A DNA stretch of 43,069 nucleotides. Origin: a virus. This document shows, one piece after another, positions 13,961-21,874 of this stretch (the first letter of the stretch is position 1; every line of letters starts with the position of its first letter). The stretch is taken from the IMG/VR virus record IMGVR_UViG_3300048694_000757, positions 1-43,069 of that record. The stretch is one strand, 5' to 3'. The notes below the pieces were generated by a model. That model had not been told where the DNA came from, made no database searches, and was given only the letters and a program-made list of their open reading frames with translations. A program made the translations under genes and the position numbers.

Positions 13961-14671
13961 TCAATGAAAAGGGCATTTCCTTTGTTTTTGATATGTGTTT
14001 ACGAACGAAGAACGATAATGCGTCAAATAGATGTTATCATATTCTGCTCGATCGACAAGGTGACATTTTACCTTGATTTGTTTATCACTCAATGGGATGA
14101 GGTGAATCACAGGCTCTCCAGCAAGGAATGATATTGTGTTGTCAACTTTCTCTAGGAGTACAGATAAGTTAACGGTGTTTTGATCTTTGAAGTTTAGGAT
14201 ACCAGGTGTGGTACTCACACGATTGATTTTTTCTAATGTGTTGTAATACGGAGTATTTAGATAGAAGTTAACTCCGCTCTTTTCTTTTAACATCCACGGT
14301 GTGGCTATCTTTAATGCAACAAATAATCGTGTGATGTCGGGTTCCCCATGCGGAGTAATTTGTGGCATCATCGTTCCAGCTGCATACTCATGTACGAATC
14401 CGCCTTCACGAGTTGTCTGAATTTGCAAGTCTGACCACATTGGCATGATAATACCATTCGTGTAATGTGAGATTAGACCAGCACATGTCTTTGCCGTTCC
14501 AATTGGCACCAACATCCCATTTTTAGAACGAGCTAATGCTTCTTTAGGCAATGCTTTCCACCACTGAGGAAAGAAATGTCGTGCCTCTTTGATAGGAAAA
14601 AATTGATGGATACCTGAGTGGTAAGTAAATGCATCAACTGTGATCGTTGATGGCTTCATAAAAAACATCAT
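13961..14671 (-). CDS. Phage protein of unknown function, paralogue A
   Basis: 236 residues. Paralogous to the gene at 15764: both share TxDAFT--SG, PQWWK-LP, a TxK-C-G-I--Y-N--I-P-W-DL--T block, TPG-LNFK-QN, and end in CPF plus a basic residue. An AGGGG site sits before the ATG at 14671, which overlaps the upstream stop (ATGA). The protein has no transmembrane segment. Invariant Trp, Cys and His residues suggest an enzyme or metal protein, but no family function is known to me. Confidence 0.75.
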   Translation of the reverse strand: MMFFMKPSTITVDAFTYHSGIHQFFPIKEARHFFPQWWKALPKEALARSKNGMLVPIGTAKTCAGLISHYTNGIIMPMWSDLQIQTTREGGFVHEYAAGTMMPQITPHGEPDITRLFVALKIATPWMLKEKSGVNFYLNTPYYNTLEKINRVSTTPGILNFKDQNTVNLSVLLEKVDNTISFLAGEPVIHLIPLSDKQIKVKCHLVDRAEYDNIYLTHYRSSFVNTYQKQRKCPFH

Positions 14672-14805
14672 TGCAACCCCTTATAATATCGATACAGCTT
14701 CACTTGCATTGCAAATCTACGTGGCTCGTGTTCAAAGTTTGCTAGCTTATCTCCATAAAAATCCACTAACAAATTATAGAACGCGAGCGCTTCTTCATCG
14801 CTCAT
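14668..14805 (-). CDS. Small helical hypothetical protein
   Basis: 45 residues from the ATG at 14805: MSDEEALAFYNLLVDFYGDK, then LANFEHEPRRFAMQVKLYRYY. The H-PRRFA--VKLY motif is familiar from short phage proteins of unknown role. Both ends overlap the neighbours by 4 bases (ATGA). Confidence 0.6.
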   Translation of the reverse strand: MSDEEALAFYNLLVDFYGDKLANFEHEPRRFAMQVKLYRYYKGLQ

Positions 14806-15011
14806 GAACCACCACCAACAAATGCATGATGCATTAAGTAATCATACACTCTACCTGCTTCAGCGCCATCAAATAATTCTTGTGGTGTTTTATATTCGAA
14901 TGCTTGGTTCTGCGTTACCCACCACATCTCAGCGAGTTCATCACTACCAACCAATGCACGAATTAATACATCGCAGCGATCTTTGATATCTTTTTTAGAG
15001 TGCATCATCAT
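14802..15011 (-). CDS. MbcA/ParS/Xre-type C-terminal domain protein
   Basis: About 69 residues if started at one of three adjacent ATG codons (15005-15011); an earlier ATG at 15041 would overlap the upstream gene more. The block ELAEMWWVTQNQAFEYKTPQ followed by ELFDGAEAGRVYDYL matches the C-terminal toxin-binding (DUF2384-like) domain of Xre/MbcA/ParS antitoxins. It has no DNA-binding domain and no toxin gene beside it. Phages often carry such orphan domains. Confidence 0.6.
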   Translation of the reverse strand: MMMHSKKDIKDRCDVLIRALVGSDELAEMWWVTQNQAFEYKTPQELFDGAEAGRVYDYLMHHAFVGGGS

Positions 15012-15429
15012 TGTAGTCAATTCCATCAATTCTTTTTGCAATAGTCTTGCTCATCATATCCTCACCAAGGGAATAATTTTCTCTATATGCCTTGACTAAA
15101 CCCTTGCGAGATAGTCCTTCAACCGCTAAGATTGACATATACATCTTCAATCGTAACAATGAATCTTCTAGTGACTCAGCTGCTTCTAATCCTTCTGCTC
15201 GTGCAAGCATCTCAGAATGTAGAAGTAATTCATCGAAGTGATCATTGTCTTCATTATCAGCGATATGTAATAGTTTATCTAGTAACTTTGACGGCATCTC
15301 ATTCATATAATCTCCCATTGAGATATATGGATTATGCTTCAAAGATCTCGCAAGATCACGTGTACACTCAAGCAATCCATCTGCACGAAGGATCTCGTCA
15401 TAATTAATCATAAATGGGTAATCTACCAT
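14995..15429 (-). CDS. Conserved phage hypothetical protein
   Basis: 144 residues from the ATG at 15429 (AGAGGTAG site). All-helical. Recurrent pattern: NPYISMGDYM, then LLLHSEMLARAEGL and LAVEGLSRKGLVKAYRENYS, LGEDM. Similar proteins occur in many phages and are uncharacterised. It overlaps both neighbours by 7-17 bases. Confidence 0.7.
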   Translation of the reverse strand: MVDYPFMINYDEILRADGLLECTRDLARSLKHNPYISMGDYMNEMPSKLLDKLLHIADNEDNDHFDELLLHSEMLARAEGLEAAESLEDSLLRLKMYMSILAVEGLSRKGLVKAYRENYSLGEDMMSKTIAKRIDGIDYNDDAL

Positions 15430-15764
15430 GATTCTACCTCTTGCCAATCATCTTTATCTTTTAAATCTTCCCGATCACCATAATCGGGTACCACGTACCA
15501 ATCATCATCTTGTAAAACATATTCGCCATTCTCTCTGCGAATCTCGTTTTGTTTATGCTTCTCTATATCACGAGCAAATTTCTTTGTACTCGCTACACCT
15601 TCTGGTGTTTTCTTCCACTCCTTTGCATTATATGAATGCTTGAGTTTTGTTTTGTCACTGATTTGTCTATGCGAGTTAGAACAAGCCTGAGAGCAAAAAG
15701 GTCCACGCTTTCGGTGAACTTCTTTGCATTCAGGACATGTCTTTTCTTTATAAACTCCGGGCAT
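15423..15764 (-). CDS. Zinc-binding hypothetical protein
   Basis: 113 residues. An N-terminal zinc motif is clear: CPEC at residues 10-13 and CSQAC with SHR at about 24-31 (C-x2-C-x10-C-x3-C). The rest is charged and mostly helical, with a very acidic C-terminus. Probably binds nucleic acid or protein via the zinc finger; role unknown. Its start overlaps the upstream stop by one base. Confidence 0.7.
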   Translation of the reverse strand: MPGVYKEKTCPECKEVHRKRGPFCSQACSNSHRQISDKTKLKHSYNAKEWKKTPEGVASTKKFARDIEKHKQNEIRRENGEYVLQDDDWYVVPDYGDREDLKDKDDWQEVESW

Positions 15765-16486
15765 TACTTAAATGGGCAACGTAATTTATTTTTTTTATAG
15801 AATCCACTAAACGATGAAACATACATTGTTTTATCATGTATACGTTTCCATTCTCCTTCATCTATTAAATGTGTTTTTATATTTACATTTTTTTCTGAAA
15901 GCGGAGTAAACATTAGTAATGGATCTCCACTAGACAAATGTATTTCATTGTTTTGTTTTAACGCTAAAAATACATTAACTACTGCATTTTGATGTTTAAA
16001 ATTTAAAACACCGGGAGCAGTTCTGATAGAATTAATTAAATGAAGTCTATTCCAAAAAGGCTCTTGCAATTGAAATTTTACACCATACTTTTCAACGAAT
16101 AACCATGGTGTTGGTAATTTTAATTGAATAAATTTGCCCAATTCTTCAACACCATGAGTCATATATTCTTTGTGTTCTTGAAGCGATGGAGTATCTTCAG
16201 TAGAAAACATATATCTCCATGATCCATCACTATATGTTTTGATAACCAAATCTGCCCATAGTGGAACAATAAAAGAATTTTTATATTGCTCAATAAATCC
16301 ATCACATTGTTTCATAGTAGCATACTCAACATGCATGTCATGTTGTTCTACTGTAGTAAATTTAGGTAAATATTTCCACCACTGAGGAATATAATCTACA
16401 GCTTTTGATGGTGAAAAATGACGTTCTACACCGCTATTCAATGTAAACGCATCAATTGTAATAGGTTCAGATTTGAAAATAAACAT
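15764..16486 (-). CDS. Phage protein of unknown function, paralogue B
   Basis: 240 residues, paralogous to the gene at 13961 (see that entry for the shared motifs). Its N-terminus ITIDAFTLNSGVERHFSPSK aligns with that of paralogue A. It carries the same PQWWKYLPK and C-terminal CPFK blocks. It is AT-richer than paralogue A. It lies between the gp32 terminator and the zinc-binding gene, so it probably needs its own promoter or read-through from gp32; none was identified. Confidence 0.75.
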   Translation of the reverse strand: MFIFKSEPITIDAFTLNSGVERHFSPSKAVDYIPQWWKYLPKFTTVEQHDMHVEYATMKQCDGFIEQYKNSFIVPLWADLVIKTYSDGSWRYMFSTEDTPSLQEHKEYMTHGVEELGKFIQLKLPTPWLFVEKYGVKFQLQEPFWNRLHLINSIRTAPGVLNFKHQNAVVNVFLALKQNNEIHLSSGDPLLMFTPLSEKNVNIKTHLIDEGEWKRIHDKTMYVSSFSGFYKKNKLRCPFK

Positions 16487-16494
16487 ATTGTGAA

Positions 16495-16512
16495 AGAGGG
16501 CCGAAGCCCTCT
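16495..16512 (-). terminator. Terminator of gp32
   Basis: AGAGGGC-TTCG-GCCCTCT on the minus strand: 7-bp stem with a stable UUCG-type loop, 5 bases after the gp32 stop. The T-run is short, so some read-through is expected into paralogue B. Confidence 0.8.
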
Positions 16513-16516
16513 ATGA

Positions 16517-17413
16517 TCATGATTCTTGTGCTAACTTGCTGAAGTAACTTAATGTAGAATCATCTTCGTCTTCAGCAGATACTGGTACCATTTTTGGTGC
16601 AGCTGTTCGTGCTGATGGTGCAGATGATGACTCATCTAAAGTAATTGATTCAGCCGTTGTACGTGGTGCAGATCCACCGAGTACACGCTCAAGCTTTGCC
16701 TTCAACTCATCATATGACTTGTATTTAGAAGGATCAGTAAACTCTTTCAATGAATAGCATTTGCCATAGATTGATTCAAGTTCATCTTCATCGCCGTTTG
16801 CAACAGCAGTAACTTTATCGAACTCTGATTTGTCATAGTTACGATAACCTTCAACATTACGAATCTTCAACTTGAAGTTTGCACCTTCCCATAGATCAAA
16901 CGGATTTACCGGTTGCTCATCTTGGAATTGTGGTTGCATAACATCCATCATTTTGTCATAAATTTTCTTACCATATTGGAATAAGAAAACTTTACCTTCA
17001 TTTTCAGGATGTGCAGGATCAGATACAACAAGGATGTTAGACACATAGTGAAGACGACGCTTCTGCTTGCGTGCAATATCTTTATCAGATTCTAGTCCGC
17101 TGTTCCACAACTTGGTGTTAACTTCACCAACTGGATCGTTTTGACCAATCGACGTGAGAGACTTCTCAATATACCAACCACCAGGACCTTGAAAGCCGTG
17201 ATCCCAATAACGAGTCCACGGATAATCATCGCCTTCGGGTGCAGGTAAGAAACGAATTACAGCAAAACCGTTACCAGCTTTGTCAACTTCAGGTTTCCAA
17301 AATCGATTGTCTTCGTATGATTGTTGTTGTTGACCTCCACCTACTTTTTCCGCTGCTGCGACAAGTTTATTGATAGAGGATGCGCGTTGCGCCTTGAGAT
17401 TTGCTAATGACAT
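16517..17413 (-). CDS. 32: Single-stranded DNA-binding protein gp32
   Basis: 298 residues from the ATG at 17413 (AGGA site; the longer 324-residue frame has an unrelated N-terminus). gp32 coats ssDNA in replication, recombination and repair. The N-terminal SLANLKAQRASSINKLVAAA segment is the cooperative (LAST-type) domain. The core begins at RFWKPEVDKAG. GFAVIRFLPAPEGDDYPW and WGSG-type aromatic patches follow. The C-terminus is acidic (EDEDDST). The T4 zinc motif (three Cys and one His) is not seen. It has its own promoter (17460) and a terminator, as expected for an abundant protein. Confidence 0.92.
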   Translation of the reverse strand: MSLANLKAQRASSINKLVAAAEKVGGGQQQQSYEDNRFWKPEVDKAGNGFAVIRFLPAPEGDDYPWTRYWDHGFQGPGGWYIEKSLTSIGQNDPVGEVNTKLWNSGLESDKDIARKQKRRLHYVSNILVVSDPAHPENEGKVFLFQYGKKIYDKMMDVMQPQFQDEQPVNPFDLWEGANFKLKIRNVEGYRNYDKSEFDKVTAVANGDEDELESIYGKCYSLKEFTDPSKYKSYDELKAKLERVLGGSAPRTTAESITLDESSSAPSARTAAPKMVPVSAEDEDDSTLSYFSKLAQES

Positions 17414-17459
17414 ATTATTTTCCTTTATGTAGCAATATTTTACACTATATGGAATAACT

Positions 17460-17488
17460 ATTATACCACATCCACACTCGATTGTAAA
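17460..17488 (-). promoter_or_regulatory. Early sigma70-type promoter 5 (gp32)
   Basis: TTTACA, 17 bp with TGTGG, TATAAT on the minus strand, inside the last codons of gp59 and 47 bases upstream of the gp32 start. Confidence 0.88.
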
Positions 17489-18081
17489 CAATCTTTGAGT
17501 GCTTCTTTGACTTTTTCGTTATTCACCGTTATAAATGGATTATACTTCTTGATCTTCTTCGAGAGTTCGGGCCACATGATGGGATCCGTAATCTGTTTGT
17601 CGAACTTCGGCATGAATCCAATATATCGATTCAATACAATAAAAACCTCTAATGGTATCTCGTCTTGAAGTAACATCTTGACGAGTTTAGGATGTTGTCC
17701 ATCCTCTACCACAAATAGACTCTTAAAGTCATTCGTCGATACAATCTTATCTATACAAGTTTTGAAGCGATATGTGAAGGATTCTTGCAAAGATTTAAAA
17801 GCTTTGTAAGTCTCATCCGCACGGTCTTCATTCAAATCACCAATCCACTTGGTGCCATGATGTGCAAAATTACATGCATAGAAAGTTTTAAGCTCATCGA
17901 GTCCATACTTCTTTACTACCTTTGCAAAGAAAAATTTATCTCGACGAGCGAAAAATGATTTTGCGTTTACACTCGTCTTACCGTTATATTTAAAGTAATC
18001 ATAAGTGTTTGATTCAAAGTGAAGCTTACAACCGATATAAATCTTGTATGCATCAAATGGATCAGTCGAACGTAAGCTCAT
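17461..18081 (-). CDS. 59: DNA helicase loader gp59
   Basis: 206 residues (T4 gp59 is 217). gp59 loads the gp41 helicase on gp32-covered forks. All-helical sequence; diagnostic segments are DAYKIYIGCKLHF near the N-terminus, ARRDKFFFAKVVKKYG, and FIVLNRYIGFMPKFDKQI in the C-terminal domain. Synteny with gp32 and gp33 is the T4 arrangement (32-59-33). It overlaps gp33 by 20 bases. Confidence 0.92.
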   Translation of the reverse strand: MSLRSTDPFDAYKIYIGCKLHFESNTYDYFKYNGKTSVNAKSFFARRDKFFFAKVVKKYGLDELKTFYACNFAHHGTKWIGDLNEDRADETYKAFKSLQESFTYRFKTCIDKIVSTNDFKSLFVVEDGQHPKLVKMLLQDEIPLEVFIVLNRYIGFMPKFDKQITDPIMWPELSKKIKKYNPFITVNNEKVKEALKDCLQSSVDVV

Positions 18082-18298
18082 TCTTCTTTTTCAAATAACC
18101 TAAATTCATCCCTTCAGCTTCAAGCTTTGCTTTAATGGGATTACTCAATAACTTCACAATGTCCTCAGGATCGATCATACGCTCTTTGCAGATATCAATT
18201 ACTGCATCGAGGTATGTTCCTCGATCCTTAGTCACTCGCTCTTGAATTAGATTCGAGAACGACTTCTTTGTGAACATTCCGTCTGGTTGTTCTGACAT
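18062..18298 (-). CDS. 33: Late transcription coactivator gp33
   Basis: 78 residues (T4 gp33 is 112). gp33 binds the RNA polymerase beta-flap and the sliding clamp to activate late transcription. The protein is helical with the segment TYLDAVIDICKERMIDPEDI, typical of gp33, and a hydrophobic/acidic C-terminus (KKKNELTFD) in the place where T4 gp33 binds gp45. The 32-59-33 order supports it. It overlaps SleB by 52 bases. Confidence 0.85.
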   Translation of the reverse strand: MSEQPDGMFTKKSFSNLIQERVTKDRGTYLDAVIDICKERMIDPEDIVKLLSNPIKAKLEAEGMNLGYLKKKNELTFD

Positions 18299-18783
18299 TT
18301 TTCAATTGCCCTATAATAAATGTGGCTACCAATAGTGGTTACCTTTTCAACGCCTCTCCAACCTGGATTGACATACGTTGCATGATAGAATGTTGATCCT
18401 TGTGTAACGTCTACTTGTCTGTAGTAGTACATCTTCAAAGCTTCTTGCACTGCTTCAAGAGATTCGTGCCATCTGCTTGCTTCTTTAGCGGGTAAATTAC
18501 CCATCAACTTTCTATCACATGTCCAAGAGAATTGACAAACTGTCTTCTCTGTTTCTGGATTTTTGTTTTTCTGATAAACTACTTCACATGCTTTTTTTGG
18601 AAAGCCGTTTGCGTTCATCCTATTTAATACTACATGCGTCACAGCAATCTGTGACATCTGCGAATCTCCATACGCTTCGTAGTATGCATTACGTGTTAGA
18701 CAATATACATCTTGGTCATTTAATGGTATCGGATTGATTAAAGCCGACAGCCACGCGGTGATCGCGACTAATATTTCTGTCAT
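18247..18783 (-). CDS. Cell wall hydrolase, SleB type
   Basis: 178 residues. SleB-family hydrolases cut peptidoglycan glycan strands. Diagnostic segments are LTRNAYYEAYGDSQMSQIAV (catalytic Glu region) and the Cys-rich VCQFSWTCDRK. The N-terminal 25 residues are hydrophobic (MTEILVAITAWLSALIN), possibly a signal or anchor. It is embedded in the replication operon, not with the other lysis genes. Its start overlaps the preceding stop by 4 bases. Confidence 0.85.
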   Translation of the reverse strand: MTEILVAITAWLSALINPIPLNDQDVYCLTRNAYYEAYGDSQMSQIAVTHVVLNRMNANGFPKKACEVVYQKNKNPETEKTVCQFSWTCDRKLMGNLPAKEASRWHESLEAVQEALKMYYYRQVDVTQGSTFYHATYVNPGWRGVEKVTTIGSHIYYRAIEKCQNNQTECSQRSRSRI

Positions 18784-19958
18784 TTAGTTACCTTTAAAAT
18801 AATCGTATCCTCGTTGATCCGTCCATTTGGTTCCTTTGGCTTCGTAGTTAATGAAGCAAATAATTTGGCTGCTTTCGTTTTTGAAGACGACAGCACCTCT
18901 GACAATGTATCTTCAGGCTTACGCAGTGTGCGAGTTTGGGATTCGGAAGTATTGAACTTAATAAGGGAAGTGCCCTTGATTTCAAACCCAAGACCTGACT
19001 CAGCGATAAATCGTGTAAGAGCTTTGTACTTAACGTTGTAAGTCCATAACTCTGTTGCACCAATTATCAGAGACGGATTGATCGAAACTAATTTATGCTC
19101 GGGCGACTCCTTTAAGTATTTGAGTTTTGAGAGTTGTTTCTCAAGTGATACGGGTTTTTTAACACGGGCTTTACGTACAGTTTTGGTGTTAGTACCAAAT
19201 CGCTGAGCGTCCGCAATAATGCCCTCGAACCATGACGCAAACTCTTTCTTCCGTTTTGTCGTCAGGTGTGAATAACCCTCAACTAATTGAGGATCTATCT
19301 TATTTATAGCACCTTGGATCTCCACAAGGTGTCTTTCCGCCCACGATGTGATAAACTTAGCTGCTTGGGCAGGTAAAATAGCAGCCTTCATTGCCTCATA
19401 TACATCGATCTGCGGTGAATTACCGAGAATCCATTCATCGAGCAAATCTTCAAGATCACCTAAAACTGTTTCACTCGTTTTATTTTTAATACGATCTTGG
19501 ATCGAGACGATTGGCATTTTTGGTTTGTCATCGTCTTCTACTTGTTCTTTCGACTTGCGGAGACCATGCTCCAACATCTTTTCTAGATTTCGGCGTATGC
19601 GATCTAATTCACTATCAACAAGAATAAAGCCACGGCTACGCATGCGAAGAAGAGCTCCAGATTGTAATTCAGAACTCCAATCAGGCGCAAGATCCAATAG
19701 TTGAAGCTTGTCTTTAGTGTATTTAAGTTCGTCTTTAGCATATTTAATTAAGTCCTTCTTAAAAACTTTTCCGCTATTATAATAGTTATAATAGTTCAAT
19801 GCTTGCATTACTTTAATGCGTCGATCTTGCTCATCTTTAAATTCTACGCCAATGAAAGAAGGTTCCTCACCGGTATACTTCTCATCAGCCATTAACGGAT
19901 TTGTGATACGTTTCTTTGGTGGTTTAAATGTCTTACCGTTAATTTTTACTGTCGCCAT
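18780..19958 (-). CDS. Hypothetical phage protein, 392 residues
   Basis: 392 residues, largely helical and charged. The first 35 residues include a KPPKKRITNPL basic patch. A segment with repeated Tyr (ALNYYNYYNSG) leads into KKDLIKYAKDELKYTKDKLQ. No catalytic motif is visible. It is the first gene of the gp33-gp59 transcript, behind promoter 6, which suggests a role in replication or transcription. I do not recognise the family. Confidence 0.7.
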   Translation of the reverse strand: MATVKINGKTFKPPKKRITNPLMADEKYTGEEPSFIGVEFKDEQDRRIKVMQALNYYNYYNSGKVFKKDLIKYAKDELKYTKDKLQLLDLAPDWSSELQSGALLRMRSRGFILVDSELDRIRRNLEKMLEHGLRKSKEQVEDDDKPKMPIVSIQDRIKNKTSETVLGDLEDLLDEWILGNSPQIDVYEAMKAAILPAQAAKFITSWAERHLVEIQGAINKIDPQLVEGYSHLTTKRKKEFASWFEGIIADAQRFGTNTKTVRKARVKKPVSLEKQLSKLKYLKESPEHKLVSINPSLIIGATELWTYNVKYKALTRFIAESGLGFEIKGTSLIKFNTSESQTRTLRKPEDTLSEVLSSSKTKAAKLFASLTTKPKEPNGRINEDTIILKVTK

Positions 19959-19975
19959 AATTCCTCCATTGTAAT

Positions 19976-20004
19976 ATTATACCACAACGAGCTATTATTG
20001 TACA
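19976..20004 (-). promoter_or_regulatory. Early sigma70-type promoter 6
   Basis: TGTACA, 17 bp with TGTGG, TATAAT on the minus strand, 17 bases upstream of the 392-residue gene. It heads the SleB, gp33, gp59 transcript. Confidence 0.88.
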
Positions 20005-20237
20005 CTCTTTACATCAGCGATGGTGAATGATCTCCATCCTTGCTTCTCAGTGTCAAATACTGCGAGCACATTATCATTTACTTTGTGTGTGCTACCTTCT
20101 TTAGGCTTGTGTTCTTGCGGAATGATTGATTCACTTAACGTACACATCATAGTACGCTCTGTGCCGTCTTTCTTTGTAAACACTACTTGATGAATACCAT
20201 TACGCAATGTATTTTTAATATTTTCTTTATCAAACAT
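19995..20237 (-). CDS. SH3-fold DUF2693-like protein
   Basis: 80 residues from the ATG at 20237. The pattern VVFTKKDGTERTMMCTLSE (about residues 18-36) and a C-terminal VFDTEKQGWRSFTIADV is that of the DUF2693/SH3-barrel proteins found in many T4-like phages. Their function is unknown. The longer 122-residue frame overlaps the gene upstream and is a false extension. Confidence 0.75.
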   Translation of the reverse strand: MFDKENIKNTLRNGIHQVVFTKKDGTERTMMCTLSESIIPQEHKPKEGSTHKVNDNVLAVFDTEKQGWRSFTIADVKSVQ

Positions 20238-20241
20238 ATTT

Positions 20242-20781
20242 TTACCAATCAGATGAAGGACCTGAATCTGAAGACGATGAACTCCACGAATCAGATGATG
20301 AAGAACTACTAGACCAAGATGAAGATGTGTCCATTGAATCACTAATAGATTTACGACTATCACTGTCGTCTAATCCCCATGATGGTCTCGTATCAACTTT
20401 AGGTGATTCGATTACTGGTGATTCGCTATGATGATGACTATGCGTGAGAGAATCAATTAGCATACCTGTCAACATACCATTCACAAATCCGTCATCGCTT
20501 GATTGTTGTACACTTTGTGTTGGAGATGCGAAATGAGTTGGTGGTTTACTCTCAACTTCTTTACGATACTCTTCAACTTTCTTTTGTGTTACTGGTGAAG
20601 TTGCAGGCTTTTTCATTCGATCACGTAAAGCACGATCACGATCTAAAGCAGCTTGCGCTGAAGCGATTGCACGTTCTGTCTCTTCTCGTTTTCTTTTAAG
20701 ATGTGAGAAGAGTTTAACGAATAGGCTTGTGATGATAGCCGTAGCTATCAACCCTACTACTAATAGTAAGCAATCATCCAT
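20242..20781 (-). CDS. Membrane protein with Ser/Asp-rich tail
   Basis: 179 residues. The N-terminus is one membrane span (about residues 3-22, CLLLVVGLIATAIITSLF), then a long basic coiled coil with Arg and Lys (about 28-60). A linker contains a FVNGMLTGMLIDSLTHSHHH segment. The last 40 residues are an extremely Ser/Trp/Asp-rich low-complexity tail. The tail could be extracellular or cytoplasmic; function unknown. It is followed by a 4-base gap to the next gene. Confidence 0.7.
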   Translation of the reverse strand: MDDCLLLVVGLIATAIITSLFVKLFSHLKRKREETERAIASAQAALDRDRALRDRMKKPATSPVTQKKVEEYRKEVESKPPTHFASPTQSVQQSSDDGFVNGMLTGMLIDSLTHSHHHSESPVIESPKVDTRPSWGLDDSDSRKSISDSMDTSSSWSSSSSSSDSWSSSSSDSGPSSDW

Positions 20782-20783
20782 GA

Positions 20784-21587
20784 TTATTTGCTACCAACTG
20801 GAACGACTGGTTGTGCAGATCCACCAATGATGAGTGTCTGACCTTTGAAGTTAGCGATAGCACCAGGCAATTCACGTAGATACTGTGCTTGTGCTTCAGC
20901 CGTCATCAATGGGATCATCGTTGGGTTTGCTTGCATAGACTCATTACGTTTTTTAGCGGTAGCAACTTTGATCTCTTCAGTCTTCAGTTCGTTCTTTGCT
21001 TTAACCAATTCATTTGCAGATGCAACGATTGAGTCTGCTGGAAGAACATTACGCACGAGAACTTGAGAGATGGTGATTGTACCATCGAGCTTTTCATCAG
21101 CAAGTGTCTTAGTAATATATTCTTTGATTTCTTGTTCCATCTGACCACGATTGTCAGCCATATTTAGAGCTTCATATTTACGTGCAGATTTGTAGATAGC
21201 ATTACGAGCTGCATTAAAGATGTAGTTGTACATCAAATAAGTGTCGCCATTGTGAACAGCATGGAATGATTTATTCTTACTGTTATAGATCTCTGCTACT
21301 TGAGATTGATTGATGTTATAGATGACGATGGCATCAAAGTCCTTCATCGTTGAGTTATCAGCTGCAAGAGGAGTCAAGTCTTCAACTTTAACTGCAACCT
21401 CTTTTACTGGAAATGTCATGACTGAACCGATGATCGTTTGATTAAACGAACCAGGCAAAAGTTCATCAGTCTTAACTTGTTTGTCGAAGCCAACACGCAA
21501 ACCAACTTCACCGGTCTCAATACGTGTACATGCAGGCAATGCTGCAACAGCCATGGCAATTGCCAAAAGTTTCATAGACGTCTTCAT
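20784..21587 (-). CDS. SPFH/prohibitin-like lipoprotein
   Basis: 267 residues from the ATG at 21587 (AAGGATTT site). The N-terminus is a lipoprotein signal (MKTSMKLLAIAMAVAALPAC, lipobox LPAC), so the mature protein starts at Cys20. The body has the SPFH/band-7 layout: GEVGLRVGFDKQVK, a beta-rich core, then a long helix rich in Ala, Glu and Lys (about residues 195-235). SPFH proteins oligomerise at membranes. A phage lipoprotein of this type could act at the host inner or outer membrane. Confidence 0.8.
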   Translation of the reverse strand: MKTSMKLLAIAMAVAALPACTRIETGEVGLRVGFDKQVKTDELLPGSFNQTIIGSVMTFPVKEVAVKVEDLTPLAADNSTMKDFDAIVIYNINQSQVAEIYNSKNKSFHAVHNGDTYLMYNYIFNAARNAIYKSARKYEALNMADNRGQMEQEIKEYITKTLADEKLDGTITISQVLVRNVLPADSIVASANELVKAKNELKTEEIKVATAKKRNESMQANPTMIPLMTAEAQAQYLRELPGAIANFKGQTLIIGGSAQPVVPVGSK

Positions 21588-21595
21588 ATAAATCC

Positions 21596-21772
21596 TTAAA
21601 ATAAAATCACGATCAATGTCATTGTAGCCACTGCTAACAGCGTACACACAAGACTATACATTACCAACTTTGCTACTGACCACTTCTCACGTTTAGTGAG
21701 TTGTAGGAATGTTGGAATTCCAACATAGAATACAGCAAAGATGATCAAGAATACGAGCCAAAGTCGAATCAT
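21596..21772 (-). CDS. Small two-span membrane protein
   Basis: 58 residues from the ATG at 21772: span one about residues 3-22 (LWLVFLIIFAVFYVGIP) and span two about 39-58 (SLVCTLLAVATMTLIVILF), with a basic loop (TKREKWS). It could be a small holin-like or host-membrane protein. Its stop overlaps the ribosome-binding region of the SPFH gene. Confidence 0.6.
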   Translation of the reverse strand: MIRLWLVFLIIFAVFYVGIPTFLQLTKREKWSVAKLVMYSLVCTLLAVATMTLIVILF

Positions 21773-21782
21773 ATAGTTCCTT

Positions 21783-21808
21783 AAAAAGTGCCGGTTACTC
21801 CGTCCGGC
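21783..21808 (-). terminator. Terminator after the 165-residue basic protein
   Basis: GCCGG-9 nt-CCGGC hairpin followed by AC and a run of five T on the minus strand, about 65 bases after the stop at 21875. The stem is short, so efficiency is uncertain. Confidence 0.6.
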
Positions 21809-21874
21809 GACCTATGCAGCCAGATTCTCCCGAATGTGGTGGTCAGTCTAAGCTTCTTTTAGGAAAGGAGCTGC

